Assembly (NCBI RefSeq): GCF_002002865.1
Contig: NZ_CP019508.1
Coordinates: 2,398,501 to 2,462,500 of the forward strand
DNA length: 64,000 nucleotides
Source of the DNA: Brevundimonas sp. LM2
Lineage (GTDB): Bacteria > Pseudomonadota > Alphaproteobacteria > Caulobacterales > Caulobacteraceae
Direction: 5' to 3'
The notes below the pieces were generated by a model. That model was not told the DNA's origin. It searched no databases and saw nothing but the letters and a program-made list of their open reading frames with translations. The position numbers and the translations under genes were made by a program. Shown piece after piece: positions 18,118 to 26,182 of this stretch (position 1 is the stretch's first letter; the number at the start of each line of letters is the position of its first letter).

Positions 18118-18142
18118 ATGACAGCAACCTGGGGGCTGTCAT
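18118..18142 (+). promoter_or_regulatory. Inverted repeat across the receptor start codon
   Basis: ATGACAGC (18118-18125), 9-nt spacer, GCTGTCAT (18135-18142): a perfect 8-bp inverted repeat whose right arm contains the ATG at 18141 and whose loop holds the G-rich ribosome site. In mRNA it would form a hairpin over the start; in DNA it could be an operator. Each arm carries the CTGTCAT half-site of Pho boxes, but inverted rather than tandem. Confidence 0.45.
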
Positions 18143-20708
18143 GATCCGTTCGAACCACACCAAGACCTTTTTGATGGGCTGCGTGGCGGCCTGCGCGCTG
18201 GGCAACGTGGCGCACGCCCAATCGAACGCCGGCCAGGAAAGCCAGCTGGAAGAGGTGATCGTCACCGCCCAGCTGCGCGCTCAGGACCCGATCGAGGTGC
18301 CCTTCGCCCTGACCGCCTACAACGGCGAATTCCTGGACCGCCTGGGCGTGCAGGACTTCGAGGAGCTGTCGGCCTTCGTGCCCGGCCTGCTGGTGCAGAA
18401 CCAGTCCCCGAACAACCCGGGCTTCCAGATCCGCGGCCTGACCTCGGACTCGACCGGCTCGTCGGACGAGCCCCGTGTGTCGATCTATCAGGACGGCGTC
18501 TCGATCTCGCGCGCCCCCGGGGCCTTCGTCGAACTGTTCGACATCGAGCGCGTCGAGGTGGCCAAGGGGCCGCAATCGACCCTCTACGGCCGGGGCGCCC
18601 TGATCGGCGCGGTCAACGTGATCCAGAACAAGGCCGACCTCACCGGCTTCGACGCCGAGGCCCGCGCCGGCGTCGGCAGCTACGACTACCGCATGGCCGA
18701 GCTGATGCTGAACATGCCGCTGTCGGACACGACGGCGGTGCGGGTCGCAACCCGGCTGAAGAGCCGCGACGGCTATGTCGAGAACCTGCTGGGCGGCAAG
18801 GATTACAACAGCATCGACACCCAGGCTTTCCGCGGCCTGTTCGCCTGGGCCCCGAGCGACGCCTTCCGCTTCGACCTGATCGCCAACTACCAGCAGGACA
18901 ACCCCTCGGGCGTCAGCTTCCGCTCGATCTACTACAACCCCCAGAACCCGACCACGGGCGCGGTCCTGGGCGGGCGCAACCCCGAGGACGGCGCGGCCCT
19001 GACGCCCGGCACCAACATCGACGGCGGCCGCACCCTCGGCATCGACCGCGAAGTCTGGGGCGTGACCGGCATCGCCCGCTACGACCTGTCCGACAGCCTG
19101 ACGCTGAACTCGACCACCGCCTATCGCACGTTCGAGACGTCCGAGACCTTCGATCCGGACGGCATCTCCCTGCCGATCCTGAACGGCGTCGGCAACTCCG
19201 ACGGCGAGCAGTTCAGCCAGGAGCTGCGGCTGAACTGGGACAACGGCGGCCAGTGGTCGGGCTTCGCCGGCGTCGGCTATTTCAGCGAGGACAACCAGTC
19301 CGACTCGCCGATCGAGATCGACGAGCGTCTGGCCTTGGCGCAGCTCGGCCGCGTTCTGGACGGCACGAACCTCGCCGTCCTCCCGACCGCCCTTCCGCTC
19401 GCGGCCTACGGCTCCTCGGCCTTCCTGACGCCGCTGCTGACCGGCCTGGGTCTTCCGTCGGCTGCCATCCCCGGCATCTCGCGCAATCTGAAGGCCAGCC
19501 ACATCGAAACGGCCGGGACCGAGAGCGAGCTGGAATCCTATGACGTCTTCGGCGACCTGACCTGGAAGCCCACCGACCGGCTCGAGTTCGCCGCCGGCGT
19601 CCGCTACACCTCCGACCAGAAGACCACCGGCTTCAGCTCCTCGGTGCTGAACGGACGGTCCATCGCCGGCGGCCTGCTGGCTGTCGTCCAGCTGGGCACT
19701 CAGGCCCGAGCGCTCGCCGCCCAGGGCACGCCCGCAGCCCTCGCTCAGGCCCAGGCCCTGAACGCCACGATCAACGGTCTGGTGACCGCGCTCGCCACGC
19801 CCGGCGCGGTCAACTTCCCGGCCTCCGTCATTCCTGTCTTCGGCCTGACCTTCCAGCCGACGGCCAACAACGGCGACGTCACCACGCGCGATCTGGATGA
19901 CGACGGACTGACCTATCGTCTGACCGGCCGCTACGCGCTCAGCGACGACGCCAGCCTGTACGCCACCTATGCCCGTGGCCGCCGGCCCGCCGTCCTCGCC
20001 GTCACGGTTCCGACCATCCCCTACGGCGCGCCCGTCTTCACCGAGGTGCCGGCCGAGACGGTCGACAGCTATGAGACCGGTTTCAAGACGGTGCTGAACG
20101 ACGGCCGCATCCGCCTGGACGGCGCGGTCTATTTCTACAGCTACGAAAATTTCCAGACCACGGAACAGGTCGGCACCCAGTTCATCACCACCAACGCCGG
20201 CGAGGCCGAGGCCTATGGGTTCGAAAGCCAGGCCTCCTGGGCCGCCACCGACTGGCTCGATCTGTTCTCGACCTATGCCTACAACCACGCCCGCTTCAAG
20301 ACCGGCGCGCGGGACGGGAACAGCTTCCGTCTGGCACCCGACCACCGCTATTCGATCGGGGCCCTGGCGACCCTGGCCGTCAGCGGCGGCGCGATCGAGG
20401 TGCAGCCGACCTACAGCTGGCAGTCGCGGGTCTTCTTCGACGACAACAACGACCGCACCAGCCTGCAGACTACCGGCTTCGTGCCCGACGTCCTCGTGGA
20501 CGAGGTTCAGGACGGCTACGGCCTGTTGAACCTACGCGTCCGCTACGTGCCCACCGGGGCGAACTGGGAGGTCGAGGCTTTCGGCGACAACCTGACGGAT
20601 GAAGCCTTCCTCAAGGACGCGGGCAACACCGGCGACAGCCTGGGTCTGCCGACCTTCATCGCCGGCGAGCCCCTGACCTACGGCGTCAACCTGACCATCC
20701 GCTACTGA
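18141..20708 (+). CDS. TonB-dependent outer-membrane receptor
   Basis: 855 aa. Signal peptide ending 'NVAHAQS', TonB box 'LEEVIVTAQLR', plug with 'FQIRGLTSDSTGSSDEPRVS', 'RVEVAKGPQSTLYGRGA' and 'NVIQNKADL', then a barrel ending in aromatic 'YGVNLTIRY'. It belongs to the 'IEVPFALTAYN' branch of receptors with a short N-terminus and no signalling domain. The position between DUF1800/DUF1501 and phoD suggests uptake of a substrate processed by these enzymes, possibly an organophosphate (inference). Confidence 0.92.
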   Translation: MIRSNHTKTFLMGCVAACALGNVAHAQSNAGQESQLEEVIVTAQLRAQDPIEVPFALTAYNGEFLDRLGVQDFEELSAFVPGLLVQNQSPNNPGFQIRGLTSDSTGSSDEPRVSIYQDGVSISRAPGAFVELFDIERVEVAKGPQSTLYGRGALIGAVNVIQNKADLTGFDAEARAGVGSYDYRMAELMLNMPLSDTTAVRVATRLKSRDGYVENLLGGKDYNSIDTQAFRGLFAWAPSDAFRFDLIANYQQDNPSGVSFRSIYYNPQNPTTGAVLGGRNPEDGAALTPGTNIDGGRTLGIDREVWGVTGIARYDLSDSLTLNSTTAYRTFETSETFDPDGISLPILNGVGNSDGEQFSQELRLNWDNGGQWSGFAGVGYFSEDNQSDSPIEIDERLALAQLGRVLDGTNLAVLPTALPLAAYGSSAFLTPLLTGLGLPSAAIPGISRNLKASHIETAGTESELESYDVFGDLTWKPTDRLEFAAGVRYTSDQKTTGFSSSVLNGRSIAGGLLAVVQLGTQARALAAQGTPAALAQAQALNATINGLVTALATPGAVNFPASVIPVFGLTFQPTANNGDVTTRDLDDDGLTYRLTGRYALSDDASLYATYARGRRPAVLAVTVPTIPYGAPVFTEVPAETVDSYETGFKTVLNDGRIRLDGAVYFYSYENFQTTEQVGTQFITTNAGEAEAYGFESQASWAATDWLDLFSTYAYNHARFKTGARDGNSFRLAPDHRYSIGALATLAVSGGAIEVQPTYSWQSRVFFDDNNDRTSLQTTGFVPDVLVDEVQDGYGLLNLRVRYVPTGANWEVEAFGDNLTDEAFLKDAGNTGDSLGLPTFIAGEPLTYGVNLTIRY

Positions 20709-20736
20709 TCTTCGACTGCGCTTAAGGGATCCGACC

Positions 20737-22431
20737 ATGATCATCGACCGTCGCGGCCTTCTGGGCGGGATCGGGGCCGGCGCCGCCGTCGTCTCCGGAC
20801 CGGCCTTCGCCTCTTCGCCCCACCAGGCCGCGACCGTCGCCTTCCTGCACGGAGTCGCCTCCGGCGATCCCGACAGCCGGTCGGCCGTGTTCTGGACCCG
20901 CGTCACCCCGGGCGACGCCTCGGGGGCCGACATCGAGGTGACGCTGGAGGTCGCGCGCGACGCCGGCTTCACCGACATTGTCCGCACCTCGAGCGGTCTG
21001 CGCGCCCGCGCCGCCCGCGATTTCACGGTCAAGCACGACCTGGACGGCCAGGGCCTCGAGCCGGGAACGGAGTATGTCTATCGCTTCAAGGCGGGCGACG
21101 TCGTCTCGCCCACGGGCCGGGTCCGCACCCTGCCCGAGGGCGCCACGCCCGACGTCGTCCTGGCCGTCGCCTCGTGCCAGCTCTATCCGGGCGGCCTGTT
21201 CAACGCGTACGACGCCATGTCCAAGCTGGAGCGGCTCGACGCCGTCATCCACCTCGGCGACTACATCTATGAGTATGGCGCGCGCGAGAGCGACTACGGC
21301 GGCGCGACGGGGGCCCAGCTCAGCCGCCTGCACCAGCCGCCGCGCGAGATCGTCACGCTCGAGGACTACCGGCTGCGTCACGCCCAGTACAAGTCCGACC
21401 CGGACCTGCAGGCCGCCCACGCCCGCGCCGCCTTCATCTGCGTCTGGGACGACCACGAGGTCGCCAACGACGCCTGGTCCATGGGGGCCGAGAACCATAC
21501 GGACGCCACCGAGGGGGCCTTCGCCGACCGCAAGGCCACGGCCCTGCGCGCCTATTTCGAATGGATGCCGATCCGCGAGCCCAGGGCCGGCCTGACGCCG
21601 GACGCCATCTATCGCAGCTTCGATTTCGGCGACCTGGCCACCCTGGCCATGGTCGAGACCCGGCTGGTCGCGCGCCAGAAACAGCTCGACTACGCCACCG
21701 ACATGCCGATGGTCGACGGCAAGCCCGACCTCGAGGCCTTTGGGGCCCTGCTGAACGACCCGGACCGCGACCTGCTGGGCGACCCCCAGCGCGACTGGAT
21801 CCAGCGCACCCTGGCCGCCTCCAAGGCCGCCGGCCGTCCGTGGCAGGTGATCGGCAACCAGGTGGTCATGGCCCGGGTCAAGGGGCCCGACGTGACCAAG
21901 ATCGCCTCCCCGGCCCAGATCGAGGGCCTGCTGGCCGGTCTGCCGGAGGACGTCCGCGCGGGCGTCGGACAGATGATCCAGCTCTATACCCTGGGCGTCC
22001 CCTTCGGCCTCGACAGCTGGGACGGCTATCCGGCTGGCCGCGAGCGCCTGTACCAGGCCTTCAAGGCCGCCGAGGTCCAGCCCATCGTCCTGGCCGGCGA
22101 CAGCCATGCCTTCTGGGTCAACGAGCTGAAGGACGCCGCCGGCGCGCGCCGCGCGGTCGAGTTCGGCACCAGCGGCATCACCAGCCCCTCGCCCGGCGAC
22201 GCCGTCGCTCCCCTGCCCCTGGGTCCCCTGCTCAGCGCCAACAACGACGAGGTCGTCTTCTGCGACCAGACGGGAAAGGGCTATATCCTGCTGACCCTGA
22301 CGCCCGACACCGCCGAGGCCAGGCTGCAGACCGTCTCCACCATCCTGGCCAAGCCCTATACGGCGGCCACGGGCTCGACCTGGACCGTGAAGCGGGACGG
22401 CGATGGGATCACGGCACCGGTGCGGAGCTAG
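20737..22431 (+). CDS. Alkaline phosphatase D family protein (PhoD-like, Tat-exported)
   Basis: 564 aa. Twin-arginine leader 'IIDRRGLLGGIGAG', an N-terminal Fn3-like region ('HGVASGDPDSRSAVFWTRVTP') and a metallophosphatase core with 'VASCQLYPGG', 'VIHLGDYIYEYG', 'VWDDHEVANDAW' and 'VLAGDSHAFWVNEL'. These Asp/His/Asn residues bind Fe/Ca in PhoD, which hydrolyses phosphomono- and diesters. It starts 28 bp after the receptor, so the receptor and phosphatase form an operon. Stop codon TAG lies inside a perfect palindrome. Confidence 0.92.
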   Translation: MIIDRRGLLGGIGAGAAVVSGPAFASSPHQAATVAFLHGVASGDPDSRSAVFWTRVTPGDASGADIEVTLEVARDAGFTDIVRTSSGLRARAARDFTVKHDLDGQGLEPGTEYVYRFKAGDVVSPTGRVRTLPEGATPDVVLAVASCQLYPGGLFNAYDAMSKLERLDAVIHLGDYIYEYGARESDYGGATGAQLSRLHQPPREIVTLEDYRLRHAQYKSDPDLQAAHARAAFICVWDDHEVANDAWSMGAENHTDATEGAFADRKATALRAYFEWMPIREPRAGLTPDAIYRSFDFGDLATLAMVETRLVARQKQLDYATDMPMVDGKPDLEAFGALLNDPDRDLLGDPQRDWIQRTLAASKAAGRPWQVIGNQVVMARVKGPDVTKIASPAQIEGLLAGLPEDVRAGVGQMIQLYTLGVPFGLDSWDGYPAGRERLYQAFKAAEVQPIVLAGDSHAFWVNELKDAAGARRAVEFGTSGITSPSPGDAVAPLPLGPLLSANNDEVVFCDQTGKGYILLTLTPDTAEARLQTVSTILAKPYTAATGSTWTVKRDGDGITAPVRS

Positions 22432-22463
22432 TCCTTCCCCCGCGCTTGCGGGGGAAGGACTAG
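22428..22463. repeat. Perfect 16-bp inverted repeat carrying both stop codons
   Basis: CTAGTCCTTCCCCCGC, loop GCTT, then the exact complement. phoD stops at TAG 22429-22431 in the left arm; the convergent minus-strand gene stops at TAG 22462-22460 in the right arm. A G+C-rich stem in both directions probably also acts as a two-way terminator without a long T-run. The core matches the 97-260 repeat family. Confidence 0.85.
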
Positions 22464-22984
22464 CGCTCCGCCCTGCCCCCATCCCGCATCGCCTCATAGC
22501 CGTCGCGCACCGCCTCGCGCGGCTGGTCCGCCCCAAGCTGCGAGATCTGCTCGACCCAGACATCGGCCAGCCGCCGGACCGTCGTCGTGACCCAGCCCGG
22601 AGCCTGCTGCCGCGACCAGTTCTGGATCGAGACCGCATTGAAGATCAGCAGAAAGCCCGTCGCGATCACGATCGTCCGGCTGGCCCAGCGCCGGTCGCGG
22701 GCCGACAGGCCCTCGTCGTCCGTCGGCGGCCCCGGCGGGAAGGCGAACCGGCCCAGGGCGATCAGCGGCTGGGCGATCAGGGCACCCGTCTGAGACCGAG
22801 GCGCTTCCGTGATCGGCCGATCGTGCGCATCGGCGGCCGCGATCCAGTCGCCCGGCGGATCGGCCGGCACCTGTTCGCGAAGGGGCTCTACCGGCGCTGG
22901 TCGTGGAGGCGGGAACGGTGACCCCGCAGGCGCAAAGGGGAACGGCGCCAGCGGTATCTCGGGATCGTCGGGACGGTCGGTCAT
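22460..22984 (-). CDS. Single-pass membrane protein of the O-acylation operon
   Basis: 174 aa, no named family recognised. A Pro-rich cytoplasmic-looking N-terminus (residues 1-105) is followed by one transmembrane helix ('TIVIATGFLLIFNAVSIQNW', about 108-128) and a C-terminal domain of about 45 residues, probably periplasmic ('VTTTVRRLADVWVEQISQLG'). Last gene of the operon, 13 bp after the MBOAT gene. It may be an accessory subunit of the acylation complex (inference). ATG at 22984; the longer frame overlaps the MBOAT gene. Confidence 0.7.
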   Translation of the reverse strand: MTDRPDDPEIPLAPFPFAPAGSPFPPPRPAPVEPLREQVPADPPGDWIAAADAHDRPITEAPRSQTGALIAQPLIALGRFAFPPGPPTDDEGLSARDRRWASRTIVIATGFLLIFNAVSIQNWSRQQAPGWVTTTVRRLADVWVEQISQLGADQPREAVRDGYEAMRDGGRAER

Positions 22985-22997
22985 CGGCTCGCCTCCG

Positions 22998-24401
22998 TCA
23001 GAACTGGAAATAGATGAAGGGGGCCACGCCGTCCGGCCGCACCGCCTCGACCAGCAGGATGGCCGCACCGACCAGCAGCCCCATGGTCAGGGACGGTGCC
23101 GGCGTCAGCCAGGTCGCCACGCCCTCCACGGCCCGCGGCGGCAGGACATGCATGGCCAGCCCGCCGACGATCAGCACCAGCAGGAAGGGCGTCACCAGGG
23201 TTGCCGCCTCGAACCGGCCGAGACCGGCCAAGACTTCGATCGCCATCGGGAACGTCTCGGACCGGAACAGGATCCAGCCCAGGCAGACGATGTGGAAGGT
23301 CACGAGCGTCCCGATCCATATCGGTACGCGCCTTTCACTTCCCATCACCGCCCGGCCCAGCCGCTCGACCGCCTGCACCGCGCCGTGCAGCGCGCCCCAG
23401 GCCACGAAGGTCCAGGCCGCCCCGTGCCACAGCCCGCCCAGCAGCATGGTGATGAAGACGTTCAGGCACGACCGCGCCAGCCCCTTCCGCCCCCCGCCCA
23501 GCGGCACATACAGATAGTCCCGTAGCCAGCTGGACAGGCTGATGTGCCAGCGCCGCCAGAAATCCTGCATCGACGACGCCCGGTAGGGCTGGTCGAAATT
23601 CCTCGGAAACGAATAGCCCAGCAGGGCCGCGATCCCGATCGCCATGTCCGAATAGGCCGAGAAGTCGCAATAGATCTGAACCGCATAGCCATAGACCGCC
23701 GCCATCAGGTCCAGCGCCCCATAGGCGGCCGGATCGAAGAACACCGGGTCGACCAGCCGCACCGACAGCTCCGAGGCGATCACCGTCTTCTTGAACAGCC
23801 CCCAGACGATCAGCAGCAGGCCGTGCGCCGCCATCTCGCGCGTGAGCCGGGGCACGCGGTCGAACTGGGGCAGCAGGTCCGAGGCCCGCACGATCGGCCC
23901 CGCCACCAGATGCGGGAAGAAGCTCATCAGCAGCATGACGTCCAGCAGGCTGCGCGCCAGCGGCGTCTTTCCCCGATAGACGTCCACGACATAGGAGATG
24001 CCCTGGAAGGTGAAGAAGGAGATGCCCACCGGCAGCACGATCTGCAGCAGCGGCAGGTCGCGCTCCCACCCGACCCGGGCCAGCAGCTCTCCCGCCTGTT
24101 CCACGAAGAAGCCGTAGTATTTGAAGAAGCCCAGGATCAGCAGGTTCGCCGCCACGCCCAGCCCGACCAGCAAGCGGCGCCGACGGTCCTGGTCCGACCG
24201 CGCGATCAGCACCGCCACGCCCCAGTTCAGCACCGCCGAGGCGATCAGCAGGGCGACGAACCGCCAGTCCCACTGGGCGTAGAAGAACCAGCTCGCCAGA
24301 AGCAGGAACAGCTTCCGCCGCCCGTTCTCCCGGTCCAGCGACCAGGCGGTGAAATAGACGAACAGGAAGAAGACGCCGAAGGCCAGGGTCGGAAACAGCA
24401 T
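22998..24401 (-). CDS. MBOAT family O-acyltransferase (AlgI-like)
   Basis: 467 aa, polytopic, same length as AlgI. Contains the MBOAT hallmarks 'QGISYVVDVYRGKTPLARS', 'FFPHLVAGPIVRASDLLPQF', 'QIYCDFSAYSDMAIGIAALLG', 'FNQPYRASSMQDFWRRWHIS'-like block and the invariant catalytic His in 'GLWHGAAWTFVAWGALHG'. AlgI-type proteins move acetyl groups across the inner membrane to periplasmic SGNH transferases that modify exopolysaccharide. The two genes directly upstream are such SGNH proteins. Start is one base from the preceding stop. Target polysaccharide unknown. Confidence 0.92.
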   Translation of the reverse strand: MLFPTLAFGVFFLFVYFTAWSLDRENGRRKLFLLLASWFFYAQWDWRFVALLIASAVLNWGVAVLIARSDQDRRRRLLVGLGVAANLLILGFFKYYGFFVEQAGELLARVGWERDLPLLQIVLPVGISFFTFQGISYVVDVYRGKTPLARSLLDVMLLMSFFPHLVAGPIVRASDLLPQFDRVPRLTREMAAHGLLLIVWGLFKKTVIASELSVRLVDPVFFDPAAYGALDLMAAVYGYAVQIYCDFSAYSDMAIGIAALLGYSFPRNFDQPYRASSMQDFWRRWHISLSSWLRDYLYVPLGGGRKGLARSCLNVFITMLLGGLWHGAAWTFVAWGALHGAVQAVERLGRAVMGSERRVPIWIGTLVTFHIVCLGWILFRSETFPMAIEVLAGLGRFEAATLVTPFLLVLIVGGLAMHVLPPRAVEGVATWLTPAPSLTMGLLVGAAILLVEAVRPDGVAPFIYFQF

Positions 24402-24402
24402 C

Positions 24403-25209
24403 TCAGCCCCCCCGCCGGGCGTAGGCCGTCATCAGGTCGGCGAACAGCAGGCCGCCGATCCAGTCCCCGCCGTCGCGGGTGAAATGCACGCCGTCGCCGC
24501 GCATCAGGGGCGTCTCCCCCTGCGCCAGGGCGAAGGCCGAACAGTCTCCGCCCATCCGCCCCTTCCAGTCCCAGAAGGCCACCCTTTCCGAGGCCGCGAC
24601 CCGGTGCTGCACCTCGCGCACCACCGCCAGCCCGGCCGGGGCCGTCCAGCGACGCTCCAGATCGCCCGGACAGGTCCCCTCGCCGGCCCCGCGCAGGGCC
24701 TCGGGCGCCCCGAGGATCAGGAGGGACGCGCCGGGCGCGGCCTGACGCACGCGCTCGACCTGCGCCCGCAGCAGGGCCTCGTAGGCCACCGCGTCCAGCC
24801 CGTCGTCGAACCCGTCATTGGTCCCATAGGCGAGGACGACCAGGTCGGGCGCCGGCGCGTCGGGCGACAGCAGCGGCGCGCGGGCGGCCAGGTCGCGCAG
24901 CGTCACCCCGACCAGGCCGTAGGAACTCAGCTCGATGGCGCGGCGCTCGAACCGCCCGCGCAGCCGCCACAGGAAGGCGGCCTCGATGTCCCCGGCGGCG
25001 GTATGGCTGTCGCCGAACTGGACGATCCGCACCGGGGGCCCCGGTCGGTCCAGGGCGGTGAAGAAGGACGCCAGGCCCTGCGGCTGGCACAGGCCGTCCG
25101 GACAGAGGGCGCTGACCGGCGACGCCAGGGGGGCATAGGGCCGCTCCTGGGCCGGACTGGCGGCCGCGAGGACCCCCAGGCTCCCCATCATCAGGACGGT
25201 CCGGATCAC
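24403..25209 (-). CDS. SGNH/GDSL hydrolase-fold protein, probable O-acetyltransferase
   Basis: 268 aa. Signal peptide ('LMMGSLGVLAAASPAQ'), then SGNH block I 'VRIVQFGDSHTAAGD', block III 'VLAYGTNDGFDDG' and block V 'GDGVHFTRDGGD' with catalytic Asp/His. Starts at GTG 25209, sharing GTGA with the stop of the upstream gene, so translation is coupled. By analogy with AlgX/AlgJ/PatB it would accept acetyl from the MBOAT protein and modify a polysaccharide in the periplasm; a deacetylase role is the alternative. Confidence 0.83.
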   Translation of the reverse strand: MIRTVLMMGSLGVLAAASPAQERPYAPLASPVSALCPDGLCQPQGLASFFTALDRPGPPVRIVQFGDSHTAAGDIEAAFLWRLRGRFERRAIELSSYGLVGVTLRDLAARAPLLSPDAPAPDLVVLAYGTNDGFDDGLDAVAYEALLRAQVERVRQAAPGASLLILGAPEALRGAGEGTCPGDLERRWTAPAGLAVVREVQHRVAASERVAFWDWKGRMGGDCSAFALAQGETPLMRGDGVHFTRDGGDWIGGLLFADLMTAYARRGG

Positions 25210-26090
25210 GCCCCGGCGGCGGGGGCGGCGGCGGCCAGGCCGGCGTCGCGCTTCAGCCGCGCGGCCACCGGCTCGGCCAGCCGCAGATAGCCGGCCATCG
25301 ACATGTGAATCCCGTCGTTGGCCCGCATCAGCCGCCGCCGCCCGGTGCCGCTCTCGGGCAGATAGGCCTGATAGTCGCCGGCCGCGTTCTCGGTCGCGGT
25401 CTCGGTCTCGATCCACGGCACGCCCAGCGCCGCCATCCGCGCCGAGACCACCTGGTTGATCAGCACCATCTTGGCGTCGAACCCGTCCCGCTTCATGCGC
25501 GGCAGGCCGACCCAGTAGACGGCGACGCCGCGCCCGCGCAGCAGGGTGACCAGGTCGTCGACACGCCGGGCATAGGCGGCCTTCCAGCCCTCGGTGCCGA
25601 AATCGTGGATCGTGCCGTCCAGGCTGATGGGCTGGGCGTCGTTGGTGCCGAACAGGATCACCGCCACATCGACCGGCTGCTCGGCGATCTGGCGCGTCGT
25701 CTTGGCCTGGATGTCCACATAGTCGTAGCGCGACAGGCCGGTGGAGACCTCGCTGAACTTGGTCACGGTGACGCCCGGCCGCCCGTCCAGGTCGCGATAG
25801 AGCGCCGTCCACAGACCGTCGGCCATGGAGTCGCCGAACACGCCCACGCGAAGGCCGCCCTGTTCGACCTTCTGCTGCAGAGGCGTCGGGGCCGGCAGGA
25901 CGGGCACGGGCGGGAGCGCGGCCGCCATGGCGCTGGGCGCGACCGGCGCGCGCCCCGCCGAGGCATTGGCGCTGCCGCCCAGCATCAGGGTCGGATGACG
26001 CAGCCAGTCGCGACCGTCCGGCGTCAGGATCAGTCCGATCCCGATGCCCACGACCAACGCGGCTGTCACGGCATTGATGCCCGCCCTCAC
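25206..26090 (-). CDS. DUF459-type SGNH hydrolase-fold protein
   Basis: 294 aa, GTG start. An N-terminal membrane anchor (about residues 8-24) and Ala/Pro linker precede an SGNH domain: 'RVGVFGDSMADGLWTALYR' (Ser), 'VAVILFGTNDAQPI' (Asn), 'VYWVGLPRMKRD' and 'ANDGIHMSMAGYLRLA' (Asp, His). DUF459 proteins are regularly found next to MBOAT acyltransferases. First gene of the four-gene operon. Confidence 0.82.
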   Translation of the reverse strand: MRAGINAVTAALVVGIGIGLILTPDGRDWLRHPTLMLGGSANASAGRAPVAPSAMAAALPPVPVLPAPTPLQQKVEQGGLRVGVFGDSMADGLWTALYRDLDGRPGVTVTKFSEVSTGLSRYDYVDIQAKTTRQIAEQPVDVAVILFGTNDAQPISLDGTIHDFGTEGWKAAYARRVDDLVTLLRGRGVAVYWVGLPRMKRDGFDAKMVLINQVVSARMAALGVPWIETETATENAAGDYQAYLPESGTGRRRLMRANDGIHMSMAGYLRLAEPVAARLKRDAGLAAAAPAAGA

Positions 26091-26182
26091 TGTTGCAGTC
26101 CCCCGACGCCACCGACCCGTGGTCTATAGCCCGGACCGACCGCGTCCCGCCATGGCACACGCGCCACGCGCGAGGGAAAACG

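Noticed and set aside
18057..20345. 762-codon minus-strand frame opposite the second TonB receptor
   Set aside because: No domain or signal sequence; the plus-strand frame encodes an obvious receptor.
22998..24401. DltB of teichoic acid D-alanylation
   Set aside because: Same MBOAT fold, but no dltA, dltC or dltD and the genome type is Gram-negative; two SGNH partners fit polysaccharide O-acylation.
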